Origin: Actinomycetes bacterium
Lineage (GTDB): Bacteria > Actinomycetota > Acidimicrobiia > Acidimicrobiales > RAAP-2
NCBI GenBank assembly: GCA_021791615.1
Contig: JAJYWG010000461.1
Span: forward strand, 1-24,600
DNA: 24,600 bases
Direction of reading: 5' to 3'
Shown piece by piece: positions 7,877 through 15,196 of the stretch. The notes under the pieces were generated by a model. It did not search any database. It saw only the letters and a program-made list of their open reading frames with translations, and was not told the DNA's origin. Both the position numbers and the translations under genes were made by a program. Numbering within the stretch: the first letter of the stretch is position 1; every line of letters starts with the position of its first letter.

Positions 7877-9331
7877 TCAGCCGCCAGGAGAGGTGACGAG
7901 GCCGTTCGCAGACAGCCAGATCACTTGCTGGCCGACCCGCACTCCCGCTGTCGCAGGGACTTGGGCTGGGTGCCGGCCGGTCGCCACCCCGTTCGAGGTG
8001 CAGCCCCCGTAGCTCGGCACAGCGATGCGGTCGCCGCCCGGCACGCCCGATGTCGGGTAGCGCTCAGTGCTGTTGGCGCACCAGAAGACTGCACCTGGGG
8101 CGATCGCGGTCGTTCGGCCGGTGCGAAGGTTCAACAGCACTCTCGATCCCGACGGCGTCGTGACGACGAGCTGTGTGGCGGCGGTGAAGGGGACTCTCGT
8201 ACCGAGGGAGAGCAGGCCGACGTCCGTGACAGGTTGGCTCCAGGTGATCGCGCCGGTCGTGGGATCGAGCCCTTCGAGCACGAGCGTGATCCCCGCGAAG
8301 CTGGGCAAGGCGCCAGGCGTCGGCTCTTGGACGATGCCCGTGTACCGGCAGACCACTGGCGCCTTGGCCATTTCGGCAAGCGGACCGCCGCAGTCGAGCT
8401 CTCCGCTCACGGACCAGACTGGCCGGCCGGTCGCGGCCGAGAAGCCGACGGTCTTGGCAAGCGCAAGGTTGTCCGAGCGACCCTGGGGTGCGTAGCCCAC
8501 CGACCCGTAGTCGAGGTTGCCGACGGAAAAGAGTGCCCAACCGTAGTTGGATGAGAAGCCGGGGCCGAAGATCGAAGCGAGTGTCCGGGTCCACCTCACT
8601 GTCCCCGACGCGCCAATCTGGAGCCAGGTCTCGGGTGTCCCTGTCAGCTCGTAGAGGTCTGTGCTCAGTGTCCGCTCGACTTGGTCGACGGTGTGGACCA
8701 CTGCTCCACTGGTTGGCGAGATGAGCTGGAGCTGTCCTGTGGCGACTACGCAGATGTCGCGCCGGTCGGCACAGGAAGTCGGTGGGCTCGTCACCAGTTG
8801 GGCGGGCCGGCGCCACAGCACCGATCCGGAGGCGACCGAGACGCCTTCGACCACGACCGATCGGCTCGACGCCCCTCCCGTCGGAACCAAGTCGACCGTC
8901 ACCCCGGCTACGTACGTCGGCTGGAGGTACACCCCGGCGGTGATCTCCGACGCCGAGTAGCGAAGGCGCCAGACGACGGTCTGGGACGAGGGGTCGACGG
9001 CCGCCAAGTCGAGATTGCCATCTGCGGCCCGGGCCACGACCAGGGCGTCGCTTCCGGCGGCGACGGGCCCCGCGACGACGTGCAGCGTGCTCATCGGGAG
9101 CGGTGCGGGGCTGCTCTCTTGGACGGCGATCAGCGCCACCAGGGCGACGAGGGCCGCCGAGAGCACGGCGACGATCCAGCGCTGAGCGGTCGGCATCCGA
9201 GCGCCTTTCGCCGGCCGTACACGCCGAGCCGTCGGCCCGGTGTCGGCCGGCGGTGCGGGACGGACGTCGGGTGGGTACCACCGGCCATCCGAGGCCAGCC
9301 ACCACCCCGGGGAAGGAAAAGTGCCGCTCAT
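7877..9331 (-). CDS. Membrane-anchored PQQ-type beta-propeller protein
   Basis: A 484-residue protein. The N-terminus has PGWWLASDGRWYPPD (residues 8-22), a short motif I associate with N-termini of acidimicrobial membrane proteins (DUF2510-like). A single membrane helix follows at residues 52-70. The remainder is predicted to be extracellular and shows repeated strand patterns such as DPSSQTVVWRLRY, VASGSVLWRRP, AATGRPVWSVSG and DPTTGAITWSQP, typical of PQQ/YVTN-like propeller blades. No catalytic residues were recognised; a binding or scaffolding role is inference. The frame is open far upstream through the SDR gene, but ATG 9331, 8 nt after the SDR stop, is the sensible start. Confidence 0.82.
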   Translation of the reverse strand: MSGTFPSPGWWLASDGRWYPPDVRPAPPADTGPTARRVRPAKGARMPTAQRWIVAVLSAALVALVALIAVQESSPAPLPMSTLHVVAGPVAAGSDALVVARAADGNLDLAAVDPSSQTVVWRLRYSASEITAGVYLQPTYVAGVTVDLVPTGGASSRSVVVEGVSVASGSVLWRRPAQLVTSPPTSCADRRDICVVATGQLQLISPTSGAVVHTVDQVERTLSTDLYELTGTPETWLQIGASGTVRWTRTLASIFGPGFSSNYGWALFSVGNLDYGSVGYAPQGRSDNLALAKTVGFSAATGRPVWSVSGELDCGGPLAEMAKAPVVCRYTGIVQEPTPGALPSFAGITLVLEGLDPTTGAITWSQPVTDVGLLSLGTRVPFTAATQLVVTTPSGSRVLLNLRTGRTTAIAPGAVFWCANSTERYPTSGVPGGDRIAVPSYGGCTSNGVATGRHPAQVPATAGVRVGQQVIWLSANGLVTSPGG

Positions 9332-9339
9332 CGCCGTTG

Positions 9340-10167
9340 TCACCCGAAGTGCTCGCCGCCGTTGGCGTCGAGCGCCTGGCCGGTGACCGCGGCCGAGAGA
9401 TCCGATGCCAGGTAGACGACGGTGCCGGCCACCTCCGCGTCGGTGGGTACCCGCCCGAGGGGGATCCGGGCTTCGAGCTCGCCGATCACCTCGGACCGGG
9501 GCACCGAACGTCCCGACGACGCCATGTCCACGTACATCTCGACGGACGGGCCCCACATCCAGCCGGGCACCACGGCGTTGACCCTGATGCCAGACGGGCC
9601 GAGCTCGGATGCCAGGACGCGGGTGGCCGTGAGGAGGGCACCTTTGGAGATGGCGTACCCGCCCTGGAGCGGTGGAGGGACACGGGCCGCCATCGACGCC
9701 ACCATCACCACCGAGCCCCCCTGCCGCCGGCGGAGCAAAGGCAGCGCAGCACGGGTGAGCTGGAGGCTCCCGAAGAGGTTCGTCTCCATGATCTTGCGCC
9801 ACGCGTCGAGGTCCACGTCTTCGAACGTCTTGAGCACGTCGAAGCGGAACGCGTTGTTGACGAGGACGTCGATGCCACCGAGCTCGGCGTCTGCCGTGGC
9901 GACCAGTCGCTCGCACTGCGAGGGGTCGGTGATGTCGGTCGGCACGGTCACCACTCGTGCTCCCGTCCCGCCCACTTCGGCCGCCACGTCGTCCAACGTG
10001 CCCTGCCGCCGTGCGGCGAGCACCAGATCTGCCCCGTGCTCGGCCAAGAGCTTGGCAACCTGTCGCCCGAGCCCGGGTCCGACGCCCGAGACGAGGCACG
10101 TCTTGCCCGCAAGAAGGGCTGGTCGCGACCGCGCTGTCGGCGTGCTGTTCGCCATCGGCCCTGTCAC
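9340..10167 (-). CDS. Short-chain dehydrogenase/reductase
   Basis: A 275-residue classical SDR. The cofactor motif is SGVGPGLG (residues 27-34), followed by the structural NNA (104-106), then catalytic S158, Y171 and K175 (YAISK). RxxR after beta-2 (AARRQG) suggests NADP(H), but this is inference. The C-terminus ends with TGQALDANGGEHFG, the usual SDR tail. The GTG start has AGGAG 9 nt upstream. It lies between ParA and the beta-propeller gene on the same strand, so co-transcription is possible. The substrate cannot be read from the sequence. Confidence 0.93.
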   Translation of the reverse strand: MTGPMANSTPTARSRPALLAGKTCLVSGVGPGLGRQVAKLLAEHGADLVLAARRQGTLDDVAAEVGGTGARVVTVPTDITDPSQCERLVATADAELGGIDVLVNNAFRFDVLKTFEDVDLDAWRKIMETNLFGSLQLTRAALPLLRRRQGGSVVMVASMAARVPPPLQGGYAISKGALLTATRVLASELGPSGIRVNAVVPGWMWGPSVEMYVDMASSGRSVPRSEVIGELEARIPLGRVPTDAEVAGTVVYLASDLSAAVTGQALDANGGEHFG

Positions 10168-10242
10168 CCGCGAAGCTCCTCTCGGTTCACCGGCGCATGC
10201 CCGCCGCGCCGATGCAAGGGCATCGGGCTCGGCCCGCGACGT

Positions 10243-10824
10243 CTACGTACGCTTCCGTAGCGCCTTCTTCAACACGCTCCGGTAGAGATCGAGCCCTTCG
10301 GGGTGGAGACGCGCGTCAGGTCCTGACGCGATCCCGACCCGCTCGGGAACGACTCCCCACACGGCGACATCCTGGCCGCTCCACCACGCGATCGTCTCGT
10401 CGAGATCTTTGGTCCCGAGGCGGGCGGCGCAGATCACTACGCCATGAGCCGTCGTGCGAGGGATCATCTCGATGGTGGCCACCACCCGCGTGAACTCCAC
10501 ACCGCCGGCGCGAGTGGGGATCACCACGGCATCGGCGCGCTCGATCGCCGCCCGGACGATGCGCTCGTCGCCGGGGGGAGTATCGACGACACCAACGCCG
10601 TCGTGGCGCTCCATCGAACGCACCACCGTGCGCTCGGACGGGGCCTCGACCAGCTCGACCCCCTCGACGGGCCGCTCCTCCAGCCACTCGGCCGAGGAGG
10701 CCTGCCGGTCGGCGTCGATGAGCCACACCGGTTCGAACCCCCGGCCGGCCGCCGCCGCGGCGAGGTACACGGCGGTGGTCGTCTTGCCCACGCCGCCTTT
10801 GACGTTGCTGACCACGATGTTCAT
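10243..10824 (-). CDS. ParA/MinD-like ATPase
   Basis: A 193-residue protein with the deviant Walker A VKGGVGKTT (residues 8-16), the switch I-like LIDADRQASSAEW and the Walker B VGVVDTPPG. It is shorter than chromosomal ParA and lacks an N-terminal DNA-binding domain, like the small ParA/VirC1-type partition ATPases. No ParB or parS was recognised. The start is ATG 10824 with GGAG 6 nt upstream; upstream in-frame sequence is repetitive and unlikely to be coding. It is divergent from the DNA methyltransferase (214 bp apart). Confidence 0.9.
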   Translation of the reverse strand: MNIVVSNVKGGVGKTTTAVYLAAAAAGRGFEPVWLIDADRQASSAEWLEERPVEGVELVEAPSERTVVRSMERHDGVGVVDTPPGDERIVRAAIERADAVVIPTRAGGVEFTRVVATIEMIPRTTAHGVVICAARLGTKDLDETIAWWSGQDVAVWGVVPERVGIASGPDARLHPEGLDLYRSVLKKALRKRT

Positions 10825-10834
10825 GAGCTGCTCC

Positions 10835-10861
10835 GTGCTCTTGGTGCTCTTGGTGCTCTTG
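10835..10861. repeat. 9-nt tandem repeat in parA leader
   Basis: Three GTGCTCTTG units lie just upstream of the parA-like ribosome site. If transcribed they form part of the 5' UTR. Confidence 0.85.
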
Positions 10862-11038
10862 GTGCGCCGCCGGGGGTGCCGCCGGCTGGCGGACGTGCCC
10901 TCGGATCCTGTGGGGGACAGGCTACCGACCGGCAGCGCCCTGTGCAGGGGGAGGGCCGACGGCCCCCGGGTAGGGTGTGGGACGTATCGCGGTGACGGGC
11001 CGGGGACCGCGTGCTGGATCGGAGGACAGCGGGACCAC

Positions 11039-12781
11039 ATGAGCACGATCGACGCTGCGAGCGGCACTGGTCCCTCCGGTCGCCGGGCCCGCAGGACCAC
11101 CGCGACCTCGACGTTCGGGGTGGGTCGGCGCGAGGGGCACGACGCTGCGGATTTTTACCGGAGGTTCACCGCACCGGTCGTGAGCGACGACGACGACGTG
11201 TGCCATCCTTCGGCCCGCCGGGGAGCGGACCGCATCTTCCTCGGGGACATTCGCGAGCATCCCGATGCGCTCGCGCCCCGCTCGGTCGCATTGGTGGTCA
11301 CCTCACCGCCCTACTTCTCGGGCAAGGAGTACGAGACCGCTATCGGCGAGGGGCACGTTCCGGGGAGCTACGCCGAGTACCTGGCCATGCTGGCCGGGGT
11401 GCTCGGAGCGTGTGTCGAGGTCATGGAGCCCGGTGGCCGTATGGCGATCAACGTCGCGAATCTCGGGCGCAAGCCCTACCGGAGCCTCTCAGCCGACGTG
11501 ATCGGCATCCTCGAAGGAGACCTGGGACTGCTCCTGCGGGGCGAGCTCATCTGGCAGAAGGCTCGGGCAGCCGGAGGGAACTGCGCATGGGGCACGTTCC
11601 AGAGGCCAGGCGACCCTGTGCTGCGGGACGTGACCGAACGGGTGGTCGTCGCCTGTAAAGGTCGTTTTGACCGAGCCATCGCGCCGGCCCGGCGGGAAGC
11701 GGAGGGCTACCCCTCGGTGGCCACCATGTTCCGTGACGAGTTCCTCGAGGCCACTCTCGACTTATGGGAGCTCCCTGCCGAGAGCGCCACCCGGGTCGGC
11801 CATCCGGCGCCTTTTCCCGTCGTGCTGCCCCAACGGCTGATCGATCTGTACACCTATGCGGACGATCTGGTGCTCGATCCGTTCATGGGCTCGGGCACGA
11901 CGGCCGTCGCCGCTTTGCGGACCGGCCGCCACTTCGCCGGGTTCGAGACCGATCCGGCGTACCTGAGCGCCGCGCTCGAACGCGTCGATGCCGAGCGCCA
12001 GCGCGTCGATGCCGATGAGGCTTGCCGCCCCCCTTCCTCTGCGATCCGTCAACCGCGGCTCCCGGCGCGGGGCGGCCCTGACCGACGTGGCGGGCCTCGT
12101 GCTGCCGGCGCGTCCGGTGAAGGCGGCGAACCCAGTGGACACAACGAGCCGGTCAGGGACCTCTGGGTGCGTGCCATGCGAGAGGGCCGCCGGGCCCGGG
12201 AGCTGGCGGCCTGGGCCCTGGCCAGCTCCGGTTTCGACGTCGTCGGAGAGAACAAGCGCCTGCCCGGTGGTGTGGACGTGCACTTCGTCGCGCGCGACCC
12301 TTCAGGGCAGGAATGGCTTTTCGACGTGGCGGGCTCGTTCACGGTGACGCCTTCGGGACTCCGCCGGTCCGACACGCTCTGGAGAGTGCTGGGAAAGGCC
12401 GCCATTGCCCACCAGATCCGACCGGGATCTCGATTCGTCGTGTTGGCGACGGACGTGCCTCCCGCCAAGAGTGCCGGCGCGAAGGCGCTGGCCGCGGTCA
12501 CCGGACCGGATGCGGGGAAACCGATCTTCGACGTGATCGACCTCTCTCACCCAGACGAGTTGGACCGCTTGGGGCGCTTGGTGGACCAGGCGGGTTTCGC
12601 GGGTCAAGCGGGCGTCGCGGGTCAAGCGGGTTTCGAGGGTCAAGCGCGCGTCGCGGGTCAAGCGGGTTTCGCGGGTCAAGCGGGTTTCGCGGGTGGCGCT
12701 CAGACCGGCACGGGACCGGCTGGCTCCGGGGAGCGGCGCAGGACCGACCACTGGAGCCTCGTGCCACTCTTCGACGCGTAA
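11039..12781 (+). CDS. DNA methyltransferase with C-terminal nuclease-like domain
   Basis: A 580-residue protein. The catalytic motif TSPPY is at residues 88-92 and the SAM-binding motif DPFMGSGTT starts at D280, the order of beta-class N4-cytosine/N6-adenine methyltransferases. After a Pro/Arg/Gly linker (about 325-365), residues 370-505 form a second domain. A helix is followed by strands carrying GVDVHF (D413) and WLFDVAGSF (D429), a spacing like PD-(D/E)XK nucleases but with Ala where the catalytic Lys would be. Residues about 518-553 are a Gly/Ala/Gln repeat. ATG 11039 has GGAGGA 12 nt upstream. TAGGGT at 10971 could be its -10. No separate restriction gene is adjacent. The 3' end overlaps the convergent GntR gene by 82 bp. 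Confidence 0.88.
   Translation: MSTIDAASGTGPSGRRARRTTATSTFGVGRREGHDAADFYRRFTAPVVSDDDDVCHPSARRGADRIFLGDIREHPDALAPRSVALVVTSPPYFSGKEYETAIGEGHVPGSYAEYLAMLAGVLGACVEVMEPGGRMAINVANLGRKPYRSLSADVIGILEGDLGLLLRGELIWQKARAAGGNCAWGTFQRPGDPVLRDVTERVVVACKGRFDRAIAPARREAEGYPSVATMFRDEFLEATLDLWELPAESATRVGHPAPFPVVLPQRLIDLYTYADDLVLDPFMGSGTTAVAALRTGRHFAGFETDPAYLSAALERVDAERQRVDADEACRPPSSAIRQPRLPARGGPDRRGGPRAAGASGEGGEPSGHNEPVRDLWVRAMREGRRARELAAWALASSGFDVVGENKRLPGGVDVHFVARDPSGQEWLFDVAGSFTVTPSGLRRSDTLWRVLGKAAIAHQIRPGSRFVVLATDVPPAKSAGAKALAAVTGPDAGKPIFDVIDLSHPDELDRLGRLVDQAGFAGQAGVAGQAGFEGQARVAGQAGFAGQAGFAGGAQTGTGPAGSGERRRTDHWSLVPLFDA
12591..12698 (+). repeat. 18-nt coding tandem repeat, six units
   Basis: Six 18-nt units (consensus CGGGTTTCGCGGGTCAAG) encode AGFAGQ/AGVAGQ-type hexapeptides near the C-terminus of the methyltransferase. 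Units vary at three to four positions. Confidence 0.93.
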
Positions 12782-13584
12782 TCGCGTACCGCCCGCTCGG
12801 CGCTGTCGGGATCTGCCGAGACCACCGCATCGAGGACTGGGCGCAGGTCGCGTAGCACAGCGTCCGCGTCACTGAAGGCGTCGACGAACACCGAAGACGT
12901 CGCGGTGTAGAGGCGCTCCAGCCATTTCATCATTGCCGTCAGCGGACGATTGCCGGTGGAAACGACGAGCACGGAGAAGAACGCCAGCTCGGCTGCCTGG
13001 AGCGCTGGCGCGCCATCGCATCGGCACGCGTGGTCGAACCGACGGACCAGCTCCTCTCGCTGGGCCGGCGTGGCTCGCGTTGCGGCTGACCTCCCGGCAA
13101 GGGACGCCAGAGCCTGGCGGACCTCGAGCACCTCGCCCACGACTTCCGGGCCAGCGGCGACGAGGGCTCGCAGGACGACGGCGCCGTCGGTCGCCTCGAG
13201 CGGGTCCAGGACCACCGTACCGATCCCTTGGCGAGAGGCCACCAGCCCGGCCTGCTCCAGCCGGGCCAGAGCCTGGCGGAGCGAGGTGCGGTTCACACCC
13301 AGCTGGCGGGCCAGGTCGCGCTCGGACGGCAGGGTCGAGCCCGGTGGGTGCTCGCCCGCCAGCACCGCGTCCGTCACGATCTCGGCCACCTGCACCGGGA
13401 GCGACTGCCGTATGGGGCGGGCCGGCGTTCCCTGCAGGCTGCTGGGAGCGGGGAGTCCGAGCAGGCTGGAGTTGTGTGTTGGCCCCGGCGGGGTCGGAGT
13501 GGAGGGGGTCGGGGTGGCGTTCGTCGGAGTGGCGTTCATTTGGGTGGCGTTCATTTGGGTGGCGTTCGTCGGGGTGGCGCTCAT
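12700..13584 (-). CDS. FadR/GntR-family transcriptional regulator
   Basis: About 294 residues. After a 50-residue Asn/Thr/Pro-rich N-terminal tail comes the GntR winged helix (LPVQVAEIVTDAV through LPSERDLARQLGVNRTSLRQALARLEQAGLV), then a helical FCD effector domain (VVGEVLEVRQALASLAGRSAA onward). FadR-type members respond to acyl-CoAs or organic acids. The predicted -10 (TACAAT, 13595-13600) overlaps an ATG at 13596, so I chose ATG 13584. It is divergent from the lipocalin-like/GMC operon. From memory the trio matches Rv0494-Rv0493c-Rv0492c of M. tuberculosis, where Rv0494 is an autoregulatory FadR-like protein. Confidence 0.9.
   Translation of the reverse strand: MSATPTNATQMNATQMNATPTNATPTPSTPTPPGPTHNSSLLGLPAPSSLQGTPARPIRQSLPVQVAEIVTDAVLAGEHPPGSTLPSERDLARQLGVNRTSLRQALARLEQAGLVASRQGIGTVVLDPLEATDGAVVLRALVAAGPEVVGEVLEVRQALASLAGRSAATRATPAQREELVRRFDHACRCDGAPALQAAELAFFSVLVVSTGNRPLTAMMKWLERLYTATSSVFVDAFSDADAVLRDLRPVLDAVVSADPDSAERAVRDYASKSGTRLQWSVLRRSPEPAGPVPV
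13516..13575. repeat. 15-nt coding tandem repeat in gntR 5' end
   Basis: Four 15-nt units (GGCGTTCGTCGGAGT and GGCGTTCATTTGGGT types) encode NATPT/NATQM on the minus strand in the N-terminal tail of the regulator. A decayed unit flanks each side. Confidence 0.9.
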
Positions 13585-13604
13585 TGGTCCAACCATTGTA
13601 CCAT
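13585..13604. promoter_or_regulatory. GntR operator and divergent promoters
   Basis: TGGTCCAACCA (13585-13595) fits the FadR-subfamily consensus TNGTNNNACNA exactly. It touches a minus-strand -10 TACAAT (13595-13600) and precedes a plus-strand TACCAT (13599-13604). Bound regulator would block both divergent promoters, giving autoregulation and control of the lipocalin-like/GMC operon. The regulation is inferred. Confidence 0.6.
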
Positions 13605-13614
13605 TGGGGTCGGC

Positions 13615-15186
13615 ATGGGAGCAGGACTTTGTTTCACCGAGACGATGGAGGGATCCTGGCGCCCTGCCAGCGGCGCCGATGCGCCGATGCGCTTCGAGGT
13701 GACGGCCGAGACCGACACGATGCTGCGGCCATTCGGAACCGTCACCGGACGTCTCTCGGGCCGGGTCTGGATCGACGGGCTCGCGAGCGGCGCCCAGGCC
13801 ACTGGGGCGATCGAGGTGTCACCGCTGGCTCGGCGACGGATCCGCTACACCCTCGATTTCTGCGCGGACGACGGTGCGCCGCTGCAGTTCGACGGATGGA
13901 AGTCCATCCAGTGGCGACGTCCACTGTCCACGTGGACCACGTTGCCGGGCACGGTCTACGACGCCGGTCGTGGGGTCGTCGGAACGGCGCTGCTCCGATT
14001 TCCGATGCGCGACACGGCGGCGTTGGTCGGCGGCGCCCGCCTCGTCGATCCTGCAGCTGGCGCGCGTCTGGCTATCTCGGGCGGCGGTGCCGGTCCGGTC
14101 GCCTCTGATGCCAGTGTCGGGTCGCTCTACGCTCCCCGTTGGGATGGCCGGTCCGGCAGGCTCGAGGTCTGGTACGACACCTTTACCAACCCGTCCGACG
14201 GAAGCGGCTTCTGGTTGCACCACGAGCTGTGTGCTCCGAGCGGACCCGGTGGAGGTGAGCACGCCGAGCAGAGGGGGTGGGTGGCGGTGTTCCCGTCCGA
14301 CGGCGAGCCGGTGTGGAGGCGCTTCGGTCCGAGTCCCGCCGGAGCAAGATCCTCGGGCGGCAGGATCTCGGCCGGTACAGACATGGCCGGTACAGACATG
14401 GCCGGTACAGACATGGCCGGTACACGAGACGACGGTGGCTCGGTGTGCTTTTCCAGCTGCGACGTGGTGGTCGCCCAGGGCCGCCGGCGCGGCCGAGCCG
14501 GTGAGATCAGTTGGGATCTCAAAGTGGAGGATTGTGCAGCACCTCTTTTCACCTTCCCGCGCTGGGCCTGGCGCCGCGCCATTCTCCCCGGAGCCCAAAT
14601 CGTCCCGTCGCCGTCGGCTCGTTACCGCGGGACGGTCACCGTCGGGGCTCACGAGTACCACCTGGGAGGTGCACCAGGTGCGGCGGCTCGCATCTACGGT
14701 CACGGGAACGCGGCCCGTTGGGCGTGGCTCCATGCCGATCTTGGAGATGACCACGGTGATGGCGGTGATGGCGATCGCGACGGCAGCGGCGACGTACTGG
14801 AGATTGTGGCAGCGACGCCCCACCGCCGTGGACTCGAACGCATGGCTCCGCTGCCGTTGCTTCAGTTGCGCCTTGGTGGCACCGACTGGCCGGCCTACCC
14901 GCTCCGGGCGGCTCGCCGCTTCCATTGCGAGCTCGCGCAGAGGTCGTGGAGTGTGGCCGGGGCTGTTGGCAACCGTCGCGTCCGGGTCGAGGTCTCGCTC
15001 CCAGCGGAGCGCTGTGTGGAGATCGGCTACTCCGATCCCGACGGCACGACGGCCACCTGTGTGAACTCCGAGCGCTCTGATGCATGGGTGAGGCTGGAGC
15101 ACCGCCACGCCAACGGGCAATGGCGTATCGAACGTGAATGGATCCTCCAAGGTACGGCTCACGCCGAGCTCGGTCACCGGCCGTGA
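13615..15186 (+). CDS. Rv0493c-like lipocalin-fold protein with N-terminal extension
   Basis: A 523-residue protein. Residues 1-140 resemble the beta-rich N-terminal module of some GMC/cholesterol-oxidase-type proteins (DGWKSIQWRRPLSTWTTLPGTVYD). From about residue 165 the sequence fits an Rv0493c-like, probably lipocalin-type domain with many Trp and Tyr: RLEVWYDTFTNPSDGSGFWLHHEL, FPRWAWRRAILPGAQIVP, RIYGHGNAARWAWLHADLGD, ending CVNSERSDAWVRLEHR. Two low-complexity inserts occur: a TDMAG repeat (about 253-270) and an Asp/Gly run (about 380-392). Function unknown; a lipid-like ligand for the GMC oxidase downstream is a guess. GTG/ATG starts further upstream overlap the regulator gene, so ATG 13615 was chosen. 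Confidence 0.78.
   Translation: MGAGLCFTETMEGSWRPASGADAPMRFEVTAETDTMLRPFGTVTGRLSGRVWIDGLASGAQATGAIEVSPLARRRIRYTLDFCADDGAPLQFDGWKSIQWRRPLSTWTTLPGTVYDAGRGVVGTALLRFPMRDTAALVGGARLVDPAAGARLAISGGGAGPVASDASVGSLYAPRWDGRSGRLEVWYDTFTNPSDGSGFWLHHELCAPSGPGGGEHAEQRGWVAVFPSDGEPVWRRFGPSPAGARSSGGRISAGTDMAGTDMAGTDMAGTRDDGGSVCFSSCDVVVAQGRRRGRAGEISWDLKVEDCAAPLFTFPRWAWRRAILPGAQIVPSPSARYRGTVTVGAHEYHLGGAPGAAARIYGHGNAARWAWLHADLGDDHGDGGDGDRDGSGDVLEIVAATPHRRGLERMAPLPLLQLRLGGTDWPAYPLRAARRFHCELAQRSWSVAGAVGNRRVRVEVSLPAERCVEIGYSDPDGTTATCVNSERSDAWVRLEHRHANGQWRIEREWILQGTAHAELGHRP
14371..14424 (+). repeat. 15-nt coding tandem repeat
   Basis: Three exact copies of GCCGGTACAGACATG and a partial fourth encode AGTDM inside the lipocalin-like protein. 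The copies are identical, which suggests very recent expansion. Confidence 0.93.
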
Positions 15187-15196
15187 TTCGGCGCCG

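Noticed and set aside
9332..10099. Upstream extension of the beta-propeller frame
   Set aside because: It overlaps the whole SDR gene and is Arg-rich; ATG 9331 gives the conserved GWW motif at the N-terminus.
10454..11038. Upstream extension of the methyltransferase frame
   Set aside because: It overlaps the ParA-like gene in antisense, and a good ribosome site precedes ATG 11039.
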